Shown one piece after another: positions 33,601 to 43,989 of a DNA stretch of 64,000 nucleotides (its first letter is position 1; each line of letters opens with the position of its first letter). Both the position numbers and the translations under genes were made by a program. A model generated the notes under the pieces. The model did not search any database and had not been told where the DNA came from. It worked only from the letters and a program-made list of their open reading frames with translations. Source of the stretch: Chrysemys picta bellii (Eukaryota; Chordata; Testudines; Emydidae); contig NC_088796.1 in the NCBI RefSeq assembly GCF_011386835.1, positions 69,577,468 through 69,641,467 of the forward strand, in the 5' to 3' direction.

Positions 33601-35172
33601 TCTCTGGGGGCCATTATCCCTTCCCTCGATCCTGGAGACTGGTTCGCCGCCCTCGACATGAAAGACGCATACTTTCACATCGCAATTTACCCGCCTCACA
33701 GACGCTTCCTGCGATTCGTGGTAAGCAAAGTGCACTACCAATTTGCAGTCCTTCCCTTCGGCCTATCCTCGGCCCCAAGAGTGTTCACGAAATGTATGGC
33801 TGTCGTGGCAGCGTACCTTCGTCGGCAAGGGATACAGGTGTTCCCGTACCTAGACGACTGGCTGGTACGCGGTCGCATCAAAGAGCAAGTTCGAGCTCAC
33901 ATCCACATAATAGTGCACACATTCAACGAGTTGGGCATCCTACTCAACAAGGACAAATCCACTCTAGAACCTACCCAGAGAATAGAATTCATCGGCGCAG
34001 TCCTAGACTCCAGACGTGCACAAGCCATCCTGCCAGACAACCGCTTTTGTACCATCACGGGCCTCATTCAAGGGCTCAAGGCCTTCCCAACTACCACGGT
34101 GAGGTCGTGCCTCACCCTGCTGGGTCACATGGCTTCCTGCACGTACGTAACCAGGCATGCCAGACTTCGGCTTCGCCCACTCCAAACCTGGGTGTCGTCG
34201 ATATACCGCCCACATCGGGACAGCCTGAACATGGTGGTCACGGTCCCGAACTCGGTCCTGACCTCCCTCACCTGGTGGCTAGATCACAATGTGGTTTGCG
34301 AGGGGATGCCATTTCACGCCCCACAACCCTCTCTGCACCTGGTCACAGACGCTTCATCTCTGGGTTGGGGCGCCCATCTCAACGAACACCATACCCAGGG
34401 CCTGTGGACTGCATCCCAGCTAGCCCTGCACATCAATGTTCGGGAACTGATGGCGGTGCGCCTGGCGTGCCAGGCATTTCTCAATCTCCTACGTGGCCGC
34501 TGTGTGTTAGTTCTCATCGACAACACCACGGCCATGTTTTACATCAACAAGCAAGGAGGAGCACGTTCGTCAATTCTATGCCAAGAGGCCATTCGCCTGT
34601 GGGACTTCTGCATCGCCCACTCAATCCATCTCACGGCATCGTTCCTCCCTGGAGTCCAGAACACTTTAGCGGACCGACTCAGCAGGTCTTTCCAGACGCA
34701 CGAGTGGTCTATCCGTCCGGACATCATACATTCCGTTTTCCAGAAGTGGGGGTTTCCCCAGATAGACCTGTTTGCATCTCGAGACAACAGGAAGTGCCAC
34801 GTGTTCTGCTCCCTGCAAGGTCGAGCTCCGGGCTCCCTCTCGGATGCGTTTCTCCTTCTCTGGAAAGACCACCTGTTTTATGCCTTCCCTCCGTTTCCTC
34901 TGGTCCACAAGGTACTGCTCAAATTGCGCAGAGACCAGGCACAGGTAATTCTGGTCGCTCCAGTGTGGCCGAGACAACATTGGTACACCACACTGTTGGA
35001 ACTCTCGGTTCAGACACCGATCCCGCTTCCATTATGTCCGGATCTCATCTCTCAGGACCACGGCCGGCTGCGTCACCCCGACCTGCAATCGCTCCACCTC
35101 ACGGCGTGGTTGCTCCATGGTTCACCCAGGCAGAGCAACAATGCTCGCACTCTGTCCAACAGATTCTGCTGA
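30682..35172 (+). CDS. DIRS Gag-reverse transcriptase-RNase H polyprotein
   Basis: About 1,496 codons from the first ATG (30682). N-terminus: CASCAKPMP and CLKCLGESHQTDKCKIC, a Cys-rich Gag motif. Then a Pro-rich stretch and a long Arg/Ser domain (about residues 240-360; 31390-31760) of RHRSRSRS type. A helical Gag core follows around LSRYNFNSWNSMG. RT: LNKFVVKLKFRM, FAALDMKDAYFHI, LPFGLSSAPRVF and YLDDWLV (near 33850). RNase H: TDASSLGWG, NVRELMAV, VLIDNTTAM and NTLADRLSR. Last comes a PQIDLFASRDN...FPPFPLVHKVL block, the region that DIRS surveys often annotate as methyltransferase-like. No stop or frameshift is visible. It copies the element's RNA into DNA. Confidence 0.92.
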   Translation: MPKAPGFKQCASCAKPMPTSDPHDSCLKCLGESHQTDKCKICKAFRPRTKKERDFRLRQLLMEAALSPDAPSARQAPAPSTSVRSAPAAPTILTTRVASDKPPRHRTSSAPQSQQVPRRRSLSPGHKKSHKTGTSVPKTPAPPVPGVEPRPPVEHRKQVPPAPSTPAPRPLSPVQTGSPPRPAVIQCLPSTPETFATARDLIALTEPAPPQPPAPPAPLTRPVQSRGKPALMRPPSQGLEPRHRSRSRSRSPRRSQSRRRISPRHRSYSRPRSSSRHRSTSRHRYDRRHRSTSRRSSRHRYDRRSTSRGRSRHRAYSRSSSRSRSDSWHRRGHRHRSRSRHRSPAPRRDRTSPDRHRAAPHPTGFVSAHSAPPWPSRSVSRSSEDLSRSAYPPQGQAEEQDIGHWQEVAEDPAHGPSHWSFWTPWAYHQAQGAPITSTSRSGHSDRRAPESTISRPPPGGMEASVSAPPDVLDPRAGDAPAQEQGDQDPPLDPLPPEASSSSSPDEAVAGTSCTGPPPIDLRAHQDLLRRVARNMDLQAEEIVEVQDPIVNILAADAPSRVALPLIRTIQANANTIWQTPASIPPTARGVERKYFVPSKDYEYLYTHPQPCSLVVASVNARERHGQQAAAPKSKEAKRLDLFGRKVYSAGGLQLRAANQQALLSRYNFNSWNSMGKFKELVPQESREEFGALVEEGKEVARTSLQASLDIADSAARTLASGIAMRRTSWLQVSGLPPELQQTLQDLPFEGQGLFSEKTDSRLQSLKDSRTIMRSLGMHVAGPQRRPFRPQPQRFYPPHLVRDRTRPGGEGEVVDEGGPALNPVRTKGQQGHPQTPGRTFEGAVENGAPVIPQDPAPSFRDRLSHFHHVWSLITSDRWVLRTVERGYAIQFSSIPPSHSPSPSLFRDPSHEQLLIQEVSTLLAMGAIEEVPVELRGRGFYSRYFLIPKSKGGLRPILDLRGLNKFVVKLKFRMVSLGAIIPSLDPGDWFAALDMKDAYFHIAIYPPHRRFLRFVVSKVHYQFAVLPFGLSSAPRVFTKCMAVVAAYLRRQGIQVFPYLDDWLVRGRIKEQVRAHIHIIVHTFNELGILLNKDKSTLEPTQRIEFIGAVLDSRRAQAILPDNRFCTITGLIQGLKAFPTTTVRSCLTLLGHMASCTYVTRHARLRLRPLQTWVSSIYRPHRDSLNMVVTVPNSVLTSLTWWLDHNVVCEGMPFHAPQPSLHLVTDASSLGWGAHLNEHHTQGLWTASQLALHINVRELMAVRLACQAFLNLLRGRCVLVLIDNTTAMFYINKQGGARSSILCQEAIRLWDFCIAHSIHLTASFLPGVQNTLADRLSRSFQTHEWSIRPDIIHSVFQKWGFPQIDLFASRDNRKCHVFCSLQGRAPGSLSDAFLLLWKDHLFYAFPPFPLVHKVLLKLRRDQAQVILVAPVWPRQHWYTTLLELSVQTPIPLPLCPDLISQDHGRLRHPDLQSLHLTAWLLHGSPRQSNNARTLSNRFC

Positions 35173-36173
35173 GCAGTAGGAAGCCCTCAACACGGACCAC
35201 ATACTTGGCCAAGTGGAAGCGGTTCTCCTGTTGGTGCGAACAACGAGCCACGTCCCCGTTACAGGCACCTATTCCTCTCATATTGGAATATCTCCTCTCC
35301 CTAAAACAGCAGGGGTTGGCGATATCTTCAATTAGAGTTCACCTGGCCGCTATATCAGCCTTTCACCCAGGGGAACTCGCGTCCTCGGTATTCTCTAACC
35401 CGATGGTCGTTAGATTCCTCAAGGGCTTAGACCGGATGTACCCACAACAACGTCAACCCGTTCCGACGTGGGACCTCAACCTGGTTCTCTCCAAGCTCAC
35501 AGGTCCTCCATTCGAGCCACTGGCCACCTCTTCACTTTTGTACCTATCCTGGAAGACAGCCTTCCTCGTAGCCATCACCTCAGCAAGGCGCGTTTCTGAA
35601 CTCAGGGCGCTTACATCCGAGCCCCCTTACACAGTTTTCCATAAGGATAAAGTGCAGCTTCGTCCACATCCTGCCTTTCTCCCTAAGGTGGTTTCTCCTT
35701 TTCATATCAACCAGGATATATTTCTCCCGGTCTTTCATCCTAAACCGCATGCTACTCGCCAGGATCAACGTTTGCATTCTCTGGACGTACGCAGGGCCCT
35801 GGCTTTCTATATTGACCGCACAAGGCACTTTAGAAAGACGACGCAACTCTTCGTTGCAGTGGCCGACCGAATGAAAGGCTCACCGGTCTCCTCACAATGC
35901 CTATCCTCCTGGATTACGTCTTGCATCCGGACTTGCTATGACCTGGCAGGTGTCTCAGCACCGCACCTCACCGCTCACTCCACGAGGGCCCAAGCTTCCT
36001 CGACTGCTTTCCTGGCGCAAGTTCCGATCCAGGACATTTGTAGAGCGGCGGTTTGGTCATCAGTCCACACGTTTACAGCTCACTATGCACTAGTGCAGCA
36101 GTCCAGGGACGATGCTGCCTTCGGATCAGCGGTTTTGCACACAGCAATGTCTCACTCCGACCCCACCTCCTAA
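35034..36173 (+). CDS. DIRS tyrosine recombinase
   Basis: Frame open from 33285, but before about 35000 it only shadows the RT frame. The first sensible ATG is 35034, giving about 379 residues and a 139-nt overlap with the upstream polyprotein. Core-binding part: STRTTYLAKWKRFSCWC and ISSIRVHLAAISAFH. Catalytic part: Arg in TSARRVSELRAL, the H-x-x-R box in TAHSTRAQASS, and the nucleophile Tyr in TFTAHYALV near the C-terminus. It would insert the circular DNA copy. The overlap suggests expression from the same transcript. Confidence 0.9.
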   Translation: MSGSHLSGPRPAASPRPAIAPPHGVVAPWFTQAEQQCSHSVQQILLSSRKPSTRTTYLAKWKRFSCWCEQRATSPLQAPIPLILEYLLSLKQQGLAISSIRVHLAAISAFHPGELASSVFSNPMVVRFLKGLDRMYPQQRQPVPTWDLNLVLSKLTGPPFEPLATSSLLYLSWKTAFLVAITSARRVSELRALTSEPPYTVFHKDKVQLRPHPAFLPKVVSPFHINQDIFLPVFHPKPHATRQDQRLHSLDVRRALAFYIDRTRHFRKTTQLFVAVADRMKGSPVSSQCLSSWITSCIRTCYDLAGVSAPHLTAHSTRAQASSTAFLAQVPIQDICRAAVWSSVHTFTAHYALVQQSRDDAAFGSAVLHTAMSHSDPTS

Positions 36174-36190
36174 GTTGGGCTTGGGAGTCA

Positions 36191-36289
36191 CCTAATTGGA
36201 ATGGATATGAGCAAGCACTCGAAGAAGAAAAGACGGTTACTCACCGTTGTAACTGTTGTTCTTCGAGATGTGTTGCTCATATCCATTCC
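36191..36289. repeat. DIRS internal complementary region
   Basis: 36191-36229 is the exact reverse complement of the element's left end 30291-30329. 36231-36289 is the exact reverse complement of its right end 36477-36535. The two are joined by one A. This is the splint sequence that lets the two DNA ends be joined during DIRS replication. Confidence 0.93.
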
Positions 36290-36322
36290 AAACCCGCCCC
36301 CCTTCCCCACTGTCGGAGTAGC

Positions 36323-36535
36323 CGGCAAGAAGGAACTGAGGGGGCGCCAGGTCGGCTGGGGTATATATTCAGCGCCATGAAGGCGCCACTCTAGGGGGCT
36401 CCACAGCCGACCCGCCGGTGTTGCTAGGGTAGAAAATTCTCCGACGATCGTGCACGCGGCGCGCGCACACCTAATTGGAATGGATATGAGCAACACATCT
36501 CGAAGAACAACAGTTACAACGGTGAGTAACCGTCT
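36323..36535. repeat. DIRS right inverted terminal repeat
   Basis: Inverted copy of 30291-30474, extended outward by about 30 bp (CAACAGTTACAACGGTGAGT and beyond) found only at this end and in the internal complementary region. The asymmetry between ends is usual for DIRS. Confidence 0.85.
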
Positions 36536-36539
36536 TTTA

Positions 36540-38398
36540 TTTCCATTTCTCCAATTTAATTACGTAGGCTCTGGGAATAGCAATTTCTTGCAATTCTCCA
36601 GACAATGCATTACTCCATTGAATCCTGTCCCATCCAGGTAAATCCTCCATATTTTTCTCATTTGTCCCCAAAATTAAAGGGCATAAATAAAGAAAGGAAA
36701 AGGGGGCTAGATATAGAAAAAACTCCCCTTAAAAATATGGAGAGAATTTAGTATTGTCATTTTAACAATGGGCCTGAACCTCTTTCTAGTCCAAGCATGT
36801 GCTGATATTGCCTCTCTCTTTCACAAATAACATGCCAGAGTCCTAGTGCCTTTTCTTCATAACAACAATGTTCTCAAACAGAAAATCATTCTTTCAATTA
36901 AGAGAAAAAGGAAAACTCCTTAATATTTACCCATAATTCAGTCACCACTAAAATATACAATTGATTTTACCCGTCTGTTGCTGTCATTATCCTAGAGATT
37001 CATAAAGGTACTCATAGATCCAATTCAGAACAGTACCTTGGAAGTTCAGAATAAATTTCCAGTGAATGGTTAGAACACTTATTTCTTCCTCAACAAAGAA
37101 AGTTGAAATCCTCCAAACAACATACAAAAAAAACACATAATATTCTACAAAGATTACTATAAATGCACAGTTCAAATACTATATTATACTTTTAAATATA
37201 AATTGGGTGATCCTCCCCTACGCTCTGTCTTCTCTGACACTTTCCAGCAGCACAAAGCAGGTAGAAATTGCACCTTCCCAGCTCGCTCAGGATTATTCTT
37301 GTATAAAGTGAATCCCTGGATGATGCAGCGACACTACGTCTGGCTCTTGAGTATATGGAGTGCGCGTAGGGATGGTTGGAGGGGTAAAGAGGGAGAGCAG
37401 CATGGTCAAAGTGCTCTTAAATATGGGGCTATGGGCATCCAGGTGTAACTCAGGACTTTTCTACGCAGGGACTTCCAGGAAAGCTAATCTGAATTGTCTT
37501 CAAAATGAATTAGTTAAACCACATTAAACTCCTGTGTGAACACCCTCATTCACTTTCAAAGTGAATTAATCTAAACTGAATTAAAGCCACTTTAATTCTG
37601 AAATACTGCATCCACACAAGGTATTTAATATGGTTTAACTACCCCAATTCAAAGTCACATTTTTAGTTATTTGGATTAGGTTTCTTGGATGATCCCATCT
37701 AAATGAACCCTTCAAACAGCCCTGAGGCTGTTCCAAGTTGTACAGACATATTAAAGCTGGGAAGTACCATGATTAAAGGGCAAGGGTGAGCATTAAGATG
37801 TCTTAAAAACCACCCTCCTGAGCTACATCAACTGAAGCTCAGGCATGTCTCAAGATCTGGCATACAAGTACAATACTACAGAACATCACCTAAATAAATT
37901 CCAGCAACTCCCTGTCCAGTTCTTCAGTTGCAGCCCTAAATGGTCTGATTTAAAAGCAGTTTAATCCAGAGTGGGGAACATTTCTACTTAATTGCTGTTG
38001 AGCCTCTTAATAGCAGCTCTCCAAAACTCTAAAACAAAGGCATAAAATTCTCCCCTGAGAAGGTAAACAGTCAAAACTGCATTCTAAAACTCATGATGTT
38101 ATAAACTGAGTCACACTATCAGTTATTAATTCTTTGGTTATCTCCCAAAGAGCAAACACATATTTTAAATTTGCTGACAACTTCCATATCGGGTGTAAGA
38201 TACCTCAATAAATCTGGAATGGTAGACAATAACTAACAGATAAAAATTTCTTTGTAATTCTCACAAGTAGATGGCACTAGGTACAAAGCCCTCTCTGGCA
38301 ATCGGTTAGTTTGTAATAGCCCTTTCCTCTGGGTGAGTTTATGACTTTGGAAAAGCTCACATAAAAATATTTTATCTTGTTATCTGGACTCCCTATAG
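36540..38398. other. No recognised gene
   Basis: AT-rich noncoding DNA. 37,480-37,640 has TTAATTC/GAATTAA-type inverted motifs that may be an old MITE, without clear ends. Confidence 0.4.
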
Positions 38399-38517
38399 CA
38401 GTGGTGGGCAATCTGCGGCCTGCAGGCCGCACGCGGCCCATCAGGGTAATCCACTGGCGGGCTACGAGACAGTTTTTACATTGACCACCTGCAGCTCCCA
38501 GTGGCCGTGGTTCGCCG
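38399..38517. repeat. hAT element left-end fragment
   Basis: Begins CAGTGGTGGGCAATCTGCGG, followed by the CAGGCCGCACGCGGCCC palindromic block and CAGCTCCCAGTGGCCGTGG. The right end is absent. A second tiny relic with the same start occurs near 43,270. Confidence 0.55.
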
Positions 38518-38701
38518 TTACTTATTTATTTTGAGGGACGTTACTCATTGTAGTTCCCAAAGCTACCTACATTCTGCATTAAGTTGGTTTTCCATAATTT
38601 ATATTGTAGACAATTATTTATAACAGAAATAAAGAAATATGAGACTGAGATTATAGTAAAAGTTATCTATATTAAATGAATGAATTCCACATCATTTAAA
38701 G

Positions 38702-38792
38702 AACAGGAGTACTTGTGGCACCTTAGAGACTAACAAATTTATTAGAGCATAAGCTTTCGTGGACTACAGCCCAACACAGCTGCTACTCTGAA
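38702..38792 (+). repeat. Short repeat with a perfect 13-bp target duplication
   Basis: A 91-bp copy with GTACTTGTGGCACCTTAGAG, AGCATAAGCTTTCGTGGAC and terminal CACAGCTGCTACTCTG, related to the repeats at 7155 and 25500. ACATCATTTAAAG flanks it exactly at 38689-38701 and 38793-38805. Confidence 0.75.
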
Positions 38793-38805
38793 ACATCATT
38801 TAAAG

Positions 38806-40490
38806 TTTTTTCTATGAATAACATGGTGTCCTTTACTTTGGTTCTTTGTCACACATTGGGGCATTTACAGGTTGAGAAGTATAACTGTGGTTAGAATCCA
38901 ACCCCGTGTATTGTCAAATTCTTAAGACATGGTTCCCAACAATTAATGAAGTAGTATACAATTAATGACTTTGCAAATCAGGATTTTTGACTAATATCTC
39001 CCCTGCAATATCAGCTCTTTGAGGAGTAACAGAGGATATAGTTCTATGGACATTAGCCCAGTTACACTAGCAATTTCCAAAGGCCTTTGTAAGCCTTCTG
39101 ATTGAGTAGATCATCCACAGCTTCTGGTGAAATTTAAGGTATCTGATATTGGGTCTTCTTTGTATTGATTTACTTGGAAGATAATTAATCTCAGTACAAA
39201 GATAAAACTCATATTTTCAGCCATCAAGGATGTTCCAAAAGGTTCTTGTTACAGTTGAATGCATATTGTTTTTATGAACAACCTGCAGCCTTCACTATCC
39301 ATCTGTATTCATATGAGACAACTATTGCATGCACTTCAGTGCTTCTATTTATTCTAAATTACACATTTTTTTCATTTTTCAGACATTCTACAGATTAATT
39401 AAGCAATAAGAAAGGGTTTAAATGTTCTTGGGCTGTAGCCCAAGACTGGCAGTACATGGTAACCTTAGGGAAGATATTTCTGTTTGGTTAAATTGTACCT
39501 GAGATGTATGGTAAATGGAAATGAATGGGTATAGCGCTGGACCCCTCTTCTCAAGCTCAATTTTAGCAACCATATATCTGTGCTGTGCCTGTTCTGTGCA
39601 TAAATAGAGAACTTCAGTCTGCACATATGTCTGTCTGGCAGCTTTTTTATGAGCACAAAATTCTCACATGCACATTCATACACACATTCTTTTTGTTAAA
39701 CTGGATATTTTTCCCCATGAATTTTTATCTAATTCATGCAATGGAAACTATTTACTTTCAGGCCAAGTGTTCATAATTGTTTTAAGATCCTTAAGCATAT
39801 GTTTGGCACTTTTTCAATTAGCGAGATGCATTATCTTTAGTTGCTTAGCCATTTCCTGTAAGAAAATGGTATTTGTAATCCAAGATGTAACACATTTTTG
39901 GCTAATGAATTAAAAGTTATGTAACGGTTTGAACATACATTTATGTCTTAATTTCTTGAAGTGATACAACGGTAGTGTATATCACTGCCATTCTCTTTTA
40001 GCCATCCATCAGCCTTAAAATCATGGGGGCAAATTAATCCCTGGTGTAACTCACTGGAGTAAGCTATTTTATCTTGGTGCATCCTTGTGAAGTATTTGAA
40101 ATAGAGGGTTGTGCAATAATTCTTTGATTGTACGAGAAGGCATCAATTATTCTTGCAGTTGATTATTAAAAGGATGTAGGGATATGGTCTAATAGCAAAA
40201 AGAGACAAAGAATCGATTGAGTTGGAAACACAAGGTGATTGCAGTAATGTTTTATGCTAGCCATTGATTTTTAAACAAATATATTTCCTGCACCTTGTAG
40301 TGAGCCCTAGTGGTCTGGGGGACTGGCATGATGAGTAGGGCTGGTCAGGAATTTGACTAAACTTCTTTGTGTGTGTCTCAGAAAATGCAGATTTGGTGAA
40401 ACCAAAACTTTTCACAGAAACATATTGGTTTTAACTAAACTTTCTTTAATTTTGAATAGGTACTCCCTCCTGCAACTGAGTGAGAGGGCA
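38806..40490. other. No recognised gene
   Basis: AT-rich noncoding DNA. Short open frames lack any domain. Confidence 0.4.
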
Positions 40491-40499
40491 ACCCCTGAA

Positions 40500-40655
40500 T
40501 AGCCAATAGCCCAGGGCTTAGTATACTCACCTGGGATGTGAGAGTCCCGGGCTGAAGTCCCTGCTATGTCTCATTTGGAGCAGAGACTTCATCCTAGAAC
40601 TCCCACATCCCAGGGGAGTGCCCTAGTCACTGGGCTGATGGCTATTCTTGGGGAG
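40500..40655. repeat. tRNA-like foldback unit, second copy
   Basis: Left arm ACTCACCTGGGATGTGAGAG then GGCTGAAGTCCCTGC. Right arm is approximately its reverse complement: GCAGAGACTTCATCC then CTCCCACATCCCAGGGGAGT and CCCTAGTCACTGGGC. Same head-to-head plan as 8128-8252. Confidence 0.6.
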
Positions 40656-42440
40656 AGGGATTTTTACATTTTTTTTACCAAAAGCCTCTTTTGTTCCTCA
40701 TTGGAACAAAAACAAATTCTGAAACCTCTTATGCAAAATGGTAATGTCGTCTGGCCAGCCCTTATAACGAGGTATAGAGGAGGAATCTCAGACATGGAGC
40801 CTGGGTGGCTGAAGTTTCCAAGTTGCTCCCCTGGAAAAGACTTTGAATAGCAGCATGATTAGTTCTAGGGATGAAATAAAACATTGTTGCTCAAGTCCTC
40901 TATGAAATATCCTATTTAGGGGTTAAGGGTCTGTAAAGTAGAGCACCCACCACCTGTGCATCCCCTTGTGCCAAAGCAAAGGGTCCTCTTCTCTGTCATC
41001 CCCTGGTGGCCACTTCCTTGGTCATGCATTGGCCTTATCACCATCAGTTGGGGACTAGCTGCTAGGTCACAGGTAAGGCTGAGCCTGGTTTGTATTAAAG
41101 AGCCAGCCAGCCAGCCTCTGACAGGGTCTTTAATGAATCTGAAGGATCACACAACATACTGCTTTTCTGCATACTCCTTAAGTGGGAGACTGCAGCTATG
41201 TTAAAGGAGAGTTCAATACTCTCTCATAGCAATAAATATTTTGAAGTCTAGTATGGTATAAAGCCAGAGCACTCTATTCAGTCTGAGCTATGGGGAATTA
41301 ACTACACCCATATCTCCCCTTAGCATTAATAGGGGTCCACTGCAGAAAACTCCTCCTATCTCTGTGGAGAAAAAAGCTTGTAAATATGTAGGATAATCTG
41401 GGGGAAAGCAGTTTGAATTATTTATTCATCTCATTAAGCTAGCTGATCAGCTTGTAACAGGAAGGTGCAGTTAGATCCTGTTGTGAGCATTACTTTAAAA
41501 AGGGGTGTGTAATTTTCTTTTTTTTTTTTTACTTTTTAGATCTTCCTTTTAACCATGGTAATGCCAGAGGCTCACTAACTGAGACAAGTTGTGTATTTTA
41601 CAGATATAGTTGTTAAAAACTTAAAACTCAACAATCCTGTAAACACGTTTTCTGTGTCCGTGTGTAATCTTATTATTCCTGTAAATGCTCTTCCCTCCCT
41701 TTCCCTGTTTGTTGTGTCATATATGACATAAGATTGTAAGGGAAGTGACTTTAGGCATCTTGTGTATTCCTAGCTCAGTGTTGGGGTGCAGTAAAATAAT
41801 TAATAAAGAGCTTTAATTTCTATGGTTTCAATGGAACAAGTTCACTTGGTAGAAGGGAATGGTAGCCAGAGTGGATGTATTCCTGATCCATGCTCACAGC
41901 AGCAGAGTTCATCGGCCTGAAATGAGATTCTTTGTGCAGCTTCCTTAGCAACCTCCTGTAGCAAGGAACCAGCTGCAAATATGTTTATTGTGTTTGGGTG
42001 TCAAACAAGTATAAAATATCTCACAAAGCCTGGGGAAGCTATTACAATGTAAATGTGACATCCTACAACAATTTAAATACATCAGTCAGTTTTGCAGAAT
42101 ACCAACAAAAAAAGGGCCAAATTTTGCTGTCAGAGTCTGACTGAACTCTTGCTGTTTCTTGAAGATATGAGTTTGAATTCTCATGAGTCCCACTAGCCGA
42201 CTCCTATCAAATATTCAACCTCCAATGCCTGTTTTTTTTTCCTTTCTGTACCAAAATCACACCAATATATGCACTATTTTGTCTACAATCTGTGCTGGAA
42301 TTGGGTGCATGGACAGAATGTATGGTTGTACTGTTTTGTCTGTGCACAGTTACACTATCTTGACTACATTTCCTGCCCTATTTTTGGTTGCCATGGACCC
42401 AATAATATGTTTGGGTTTTACTGAGAACACAAATAGCATC
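40656..42440. other. No recognised gene
   Basis: Noncoding DNA with a T run at 41,518-41,530. Nothing further supported. Confidence 0.4.
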
Positions 42441-43258
42441 TGTCATAACTATAAAGGGAAGGGTAACAGCTCTCCTGTGTACAGTACTATAAAATCCCTC
42501 CTGGCCAGAGACTCCAAAATCCTTTTACCTGTAAAGGGTTAAGAAGCTCAGGTAACCTGGCTGACACCTGACCCAAAGGACCAATAAGGGGACAAGATAC
42601 TTTCAAATCTTGGGGGTGGGGAGGAAGGCTGTTGTTTGTGCTCTTTGTTTGGGAGTTCGTTCGCTCTTGGGACCGGACATCAATCCAGGTTCTCCACATC
42701 TTTCTAAACAAGTCTCTCCTATTTCAAACTTGTAAGTAAACAGCCAGGCAAGGCGTGTTAGTTTTACTTTGTTTTCTCAACTTGTAAATGTACCCTTTAC
42801 TAGAGTGTTTAGCTCTGTTTGCTGTACTTTGAACCTGAGGCTAGAGGGGGGGGTCCTCTGAGCTCTTTAAGTTTGATTACCCTGTAAAGTTATTTTCCAT
42901 ACTGATTTCACAGAGATGATTTTTACCTTTTTTCTTTAATTAAAAGCCTTTTTAAGAACCTGATTGATTTTTCCTTGTTTTAAGATCCAAGGGGTTTGGA
43001 TCTTGATCCACCAGGAGTGGGTGGGAGGAAGGAGGGGGGGATGGTTAATTTCTCCTGGCTTTAAGATCCAAGGGGTTTGGATCTGTATTCACCAAAGAAT
43101 TGGTGAAGAGTTTCTCAAGGCTTCCCAGGGAAGGGAACTAGCTTTGGGAAGGAATGGTGGCAGCAGACCAGATCTAAGCTGGTAGTTAAGATTAGAAGTT
43201 TTCATGCAGGCCCCCAGATTTGTACCCTAACGTTCAGAGTGGGGAAGCAGCCTTGACA
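42441..43258 (+). mobile_element. Solo LTR, 818 bp
   Basis: Begins TGTCATAACTATAAAGGG and ends GCAGCCTTGACA, so TGTCA/TGACA ends, flanked by a perfect 5-bp duplication GCATC (42436-42440 and 43259-43263). An AATTAAA-type polyadenylation signal lies near 42940. A GATCCAAGGGGTTTGGATC block occurs twice (about 42987 and 43066). A 5-bp duplication fits Ty3/gypsy or ERV-L-like elements; the class is not decided. Confidence 0.85.
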
Positions 43259-43263
43259 GCATC

Positions 43264-43699
43264 CTCTAAGGCAGGGATGAACAAACTGCAGCCTGCAGGC
43301 CAAAGGTTTACCACGGTCTACCGCCACGCTTGTCTTTGTGGAGTTATAGCTCCTAAAGGCTCTGTCTTGATCCACATAGGAAGCCTGCTTTGTATGCTGG
43401 GACCTAAAGACTCTACTGGCTGTAACTGAAGAAGAGGATGCCTTTGCTCCATTTTATTATGAAATGTAGCACATCCTCAGGCTTGTGGTATGTTACCAAT
43501 ACAACCCTGGATTGCCCAAAGTTTGGATGTTCGTGATCTAAGGATGCAGCCCAAGATTTTCCTTCATTTAAGGAAGATACATATTGGGGCCTAATTACAT
43601 TCATAATGTCCCTTTTATGGAATTTAATGATTTTGCAATATGTTATGACTTGATATGAAAACTGTGCCTTAATTGCTTTCAATATCCCCATATCCCGTG
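43264..43699. other. No recognised gene
   Basis: Noncoding, with a short hAT-end relic near 43,270. May include the unrecognisable 5' part of the gypsy-like element that follows. Confidence 0.35.
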
Positions 43700-43989
43700 A
43701 AGGAAGTCCAAATGACAGTGGGAAACCACATGGGGAATCTCTAGGCGGGCTTGGCCTCCCACTTTATTTCACCTGGTAATTCTGTGCTGAGACAGGAAGT
43801 ATTTCAAGGAGATCATAAAATTCTGGGGTGACTTCCCCCCTGAAGGCATTGACTCACACTTAGGGGTCTCTAAGTCACAGAAGAGCTGACAAGGATTGGG
43901 TAGACAGAAGATCCCAAAGAATGGACCTCCCAACAGGTGTGGCACTCCCCCCACAACCAGGAAAATGGGGACCTTGCAACCCTTGGACT

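Larger units (their letters stand above)
30291..36535 (+). mobile_element. DIRS-type tyrosine-recombinase retrotransposon, apparently complete
   Basis: All structural hallmarks are visible: inverted terminal repeats (30291-30474 and 36323-36535), an internal complementary region (36191-36289) made of the complements of both outer ends, a long Gag-RT-RNase H frame, and an overlapping tyrosine recombinase frame. DIRS elements integrate a circular DNA copy with the recombinase and leave no target duplication, and none is seen. Both frames are open with no visible lesion, so this is the best-preserved element in the window. Confidence 0.92.

Noticed and set aside
33285..35033. First half of the 962-codon frame as a coding region
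   Set aside because: It is an alternative reading of the RT/RNase H sequence with no domain; recombinase motifs begin only after 35,034.
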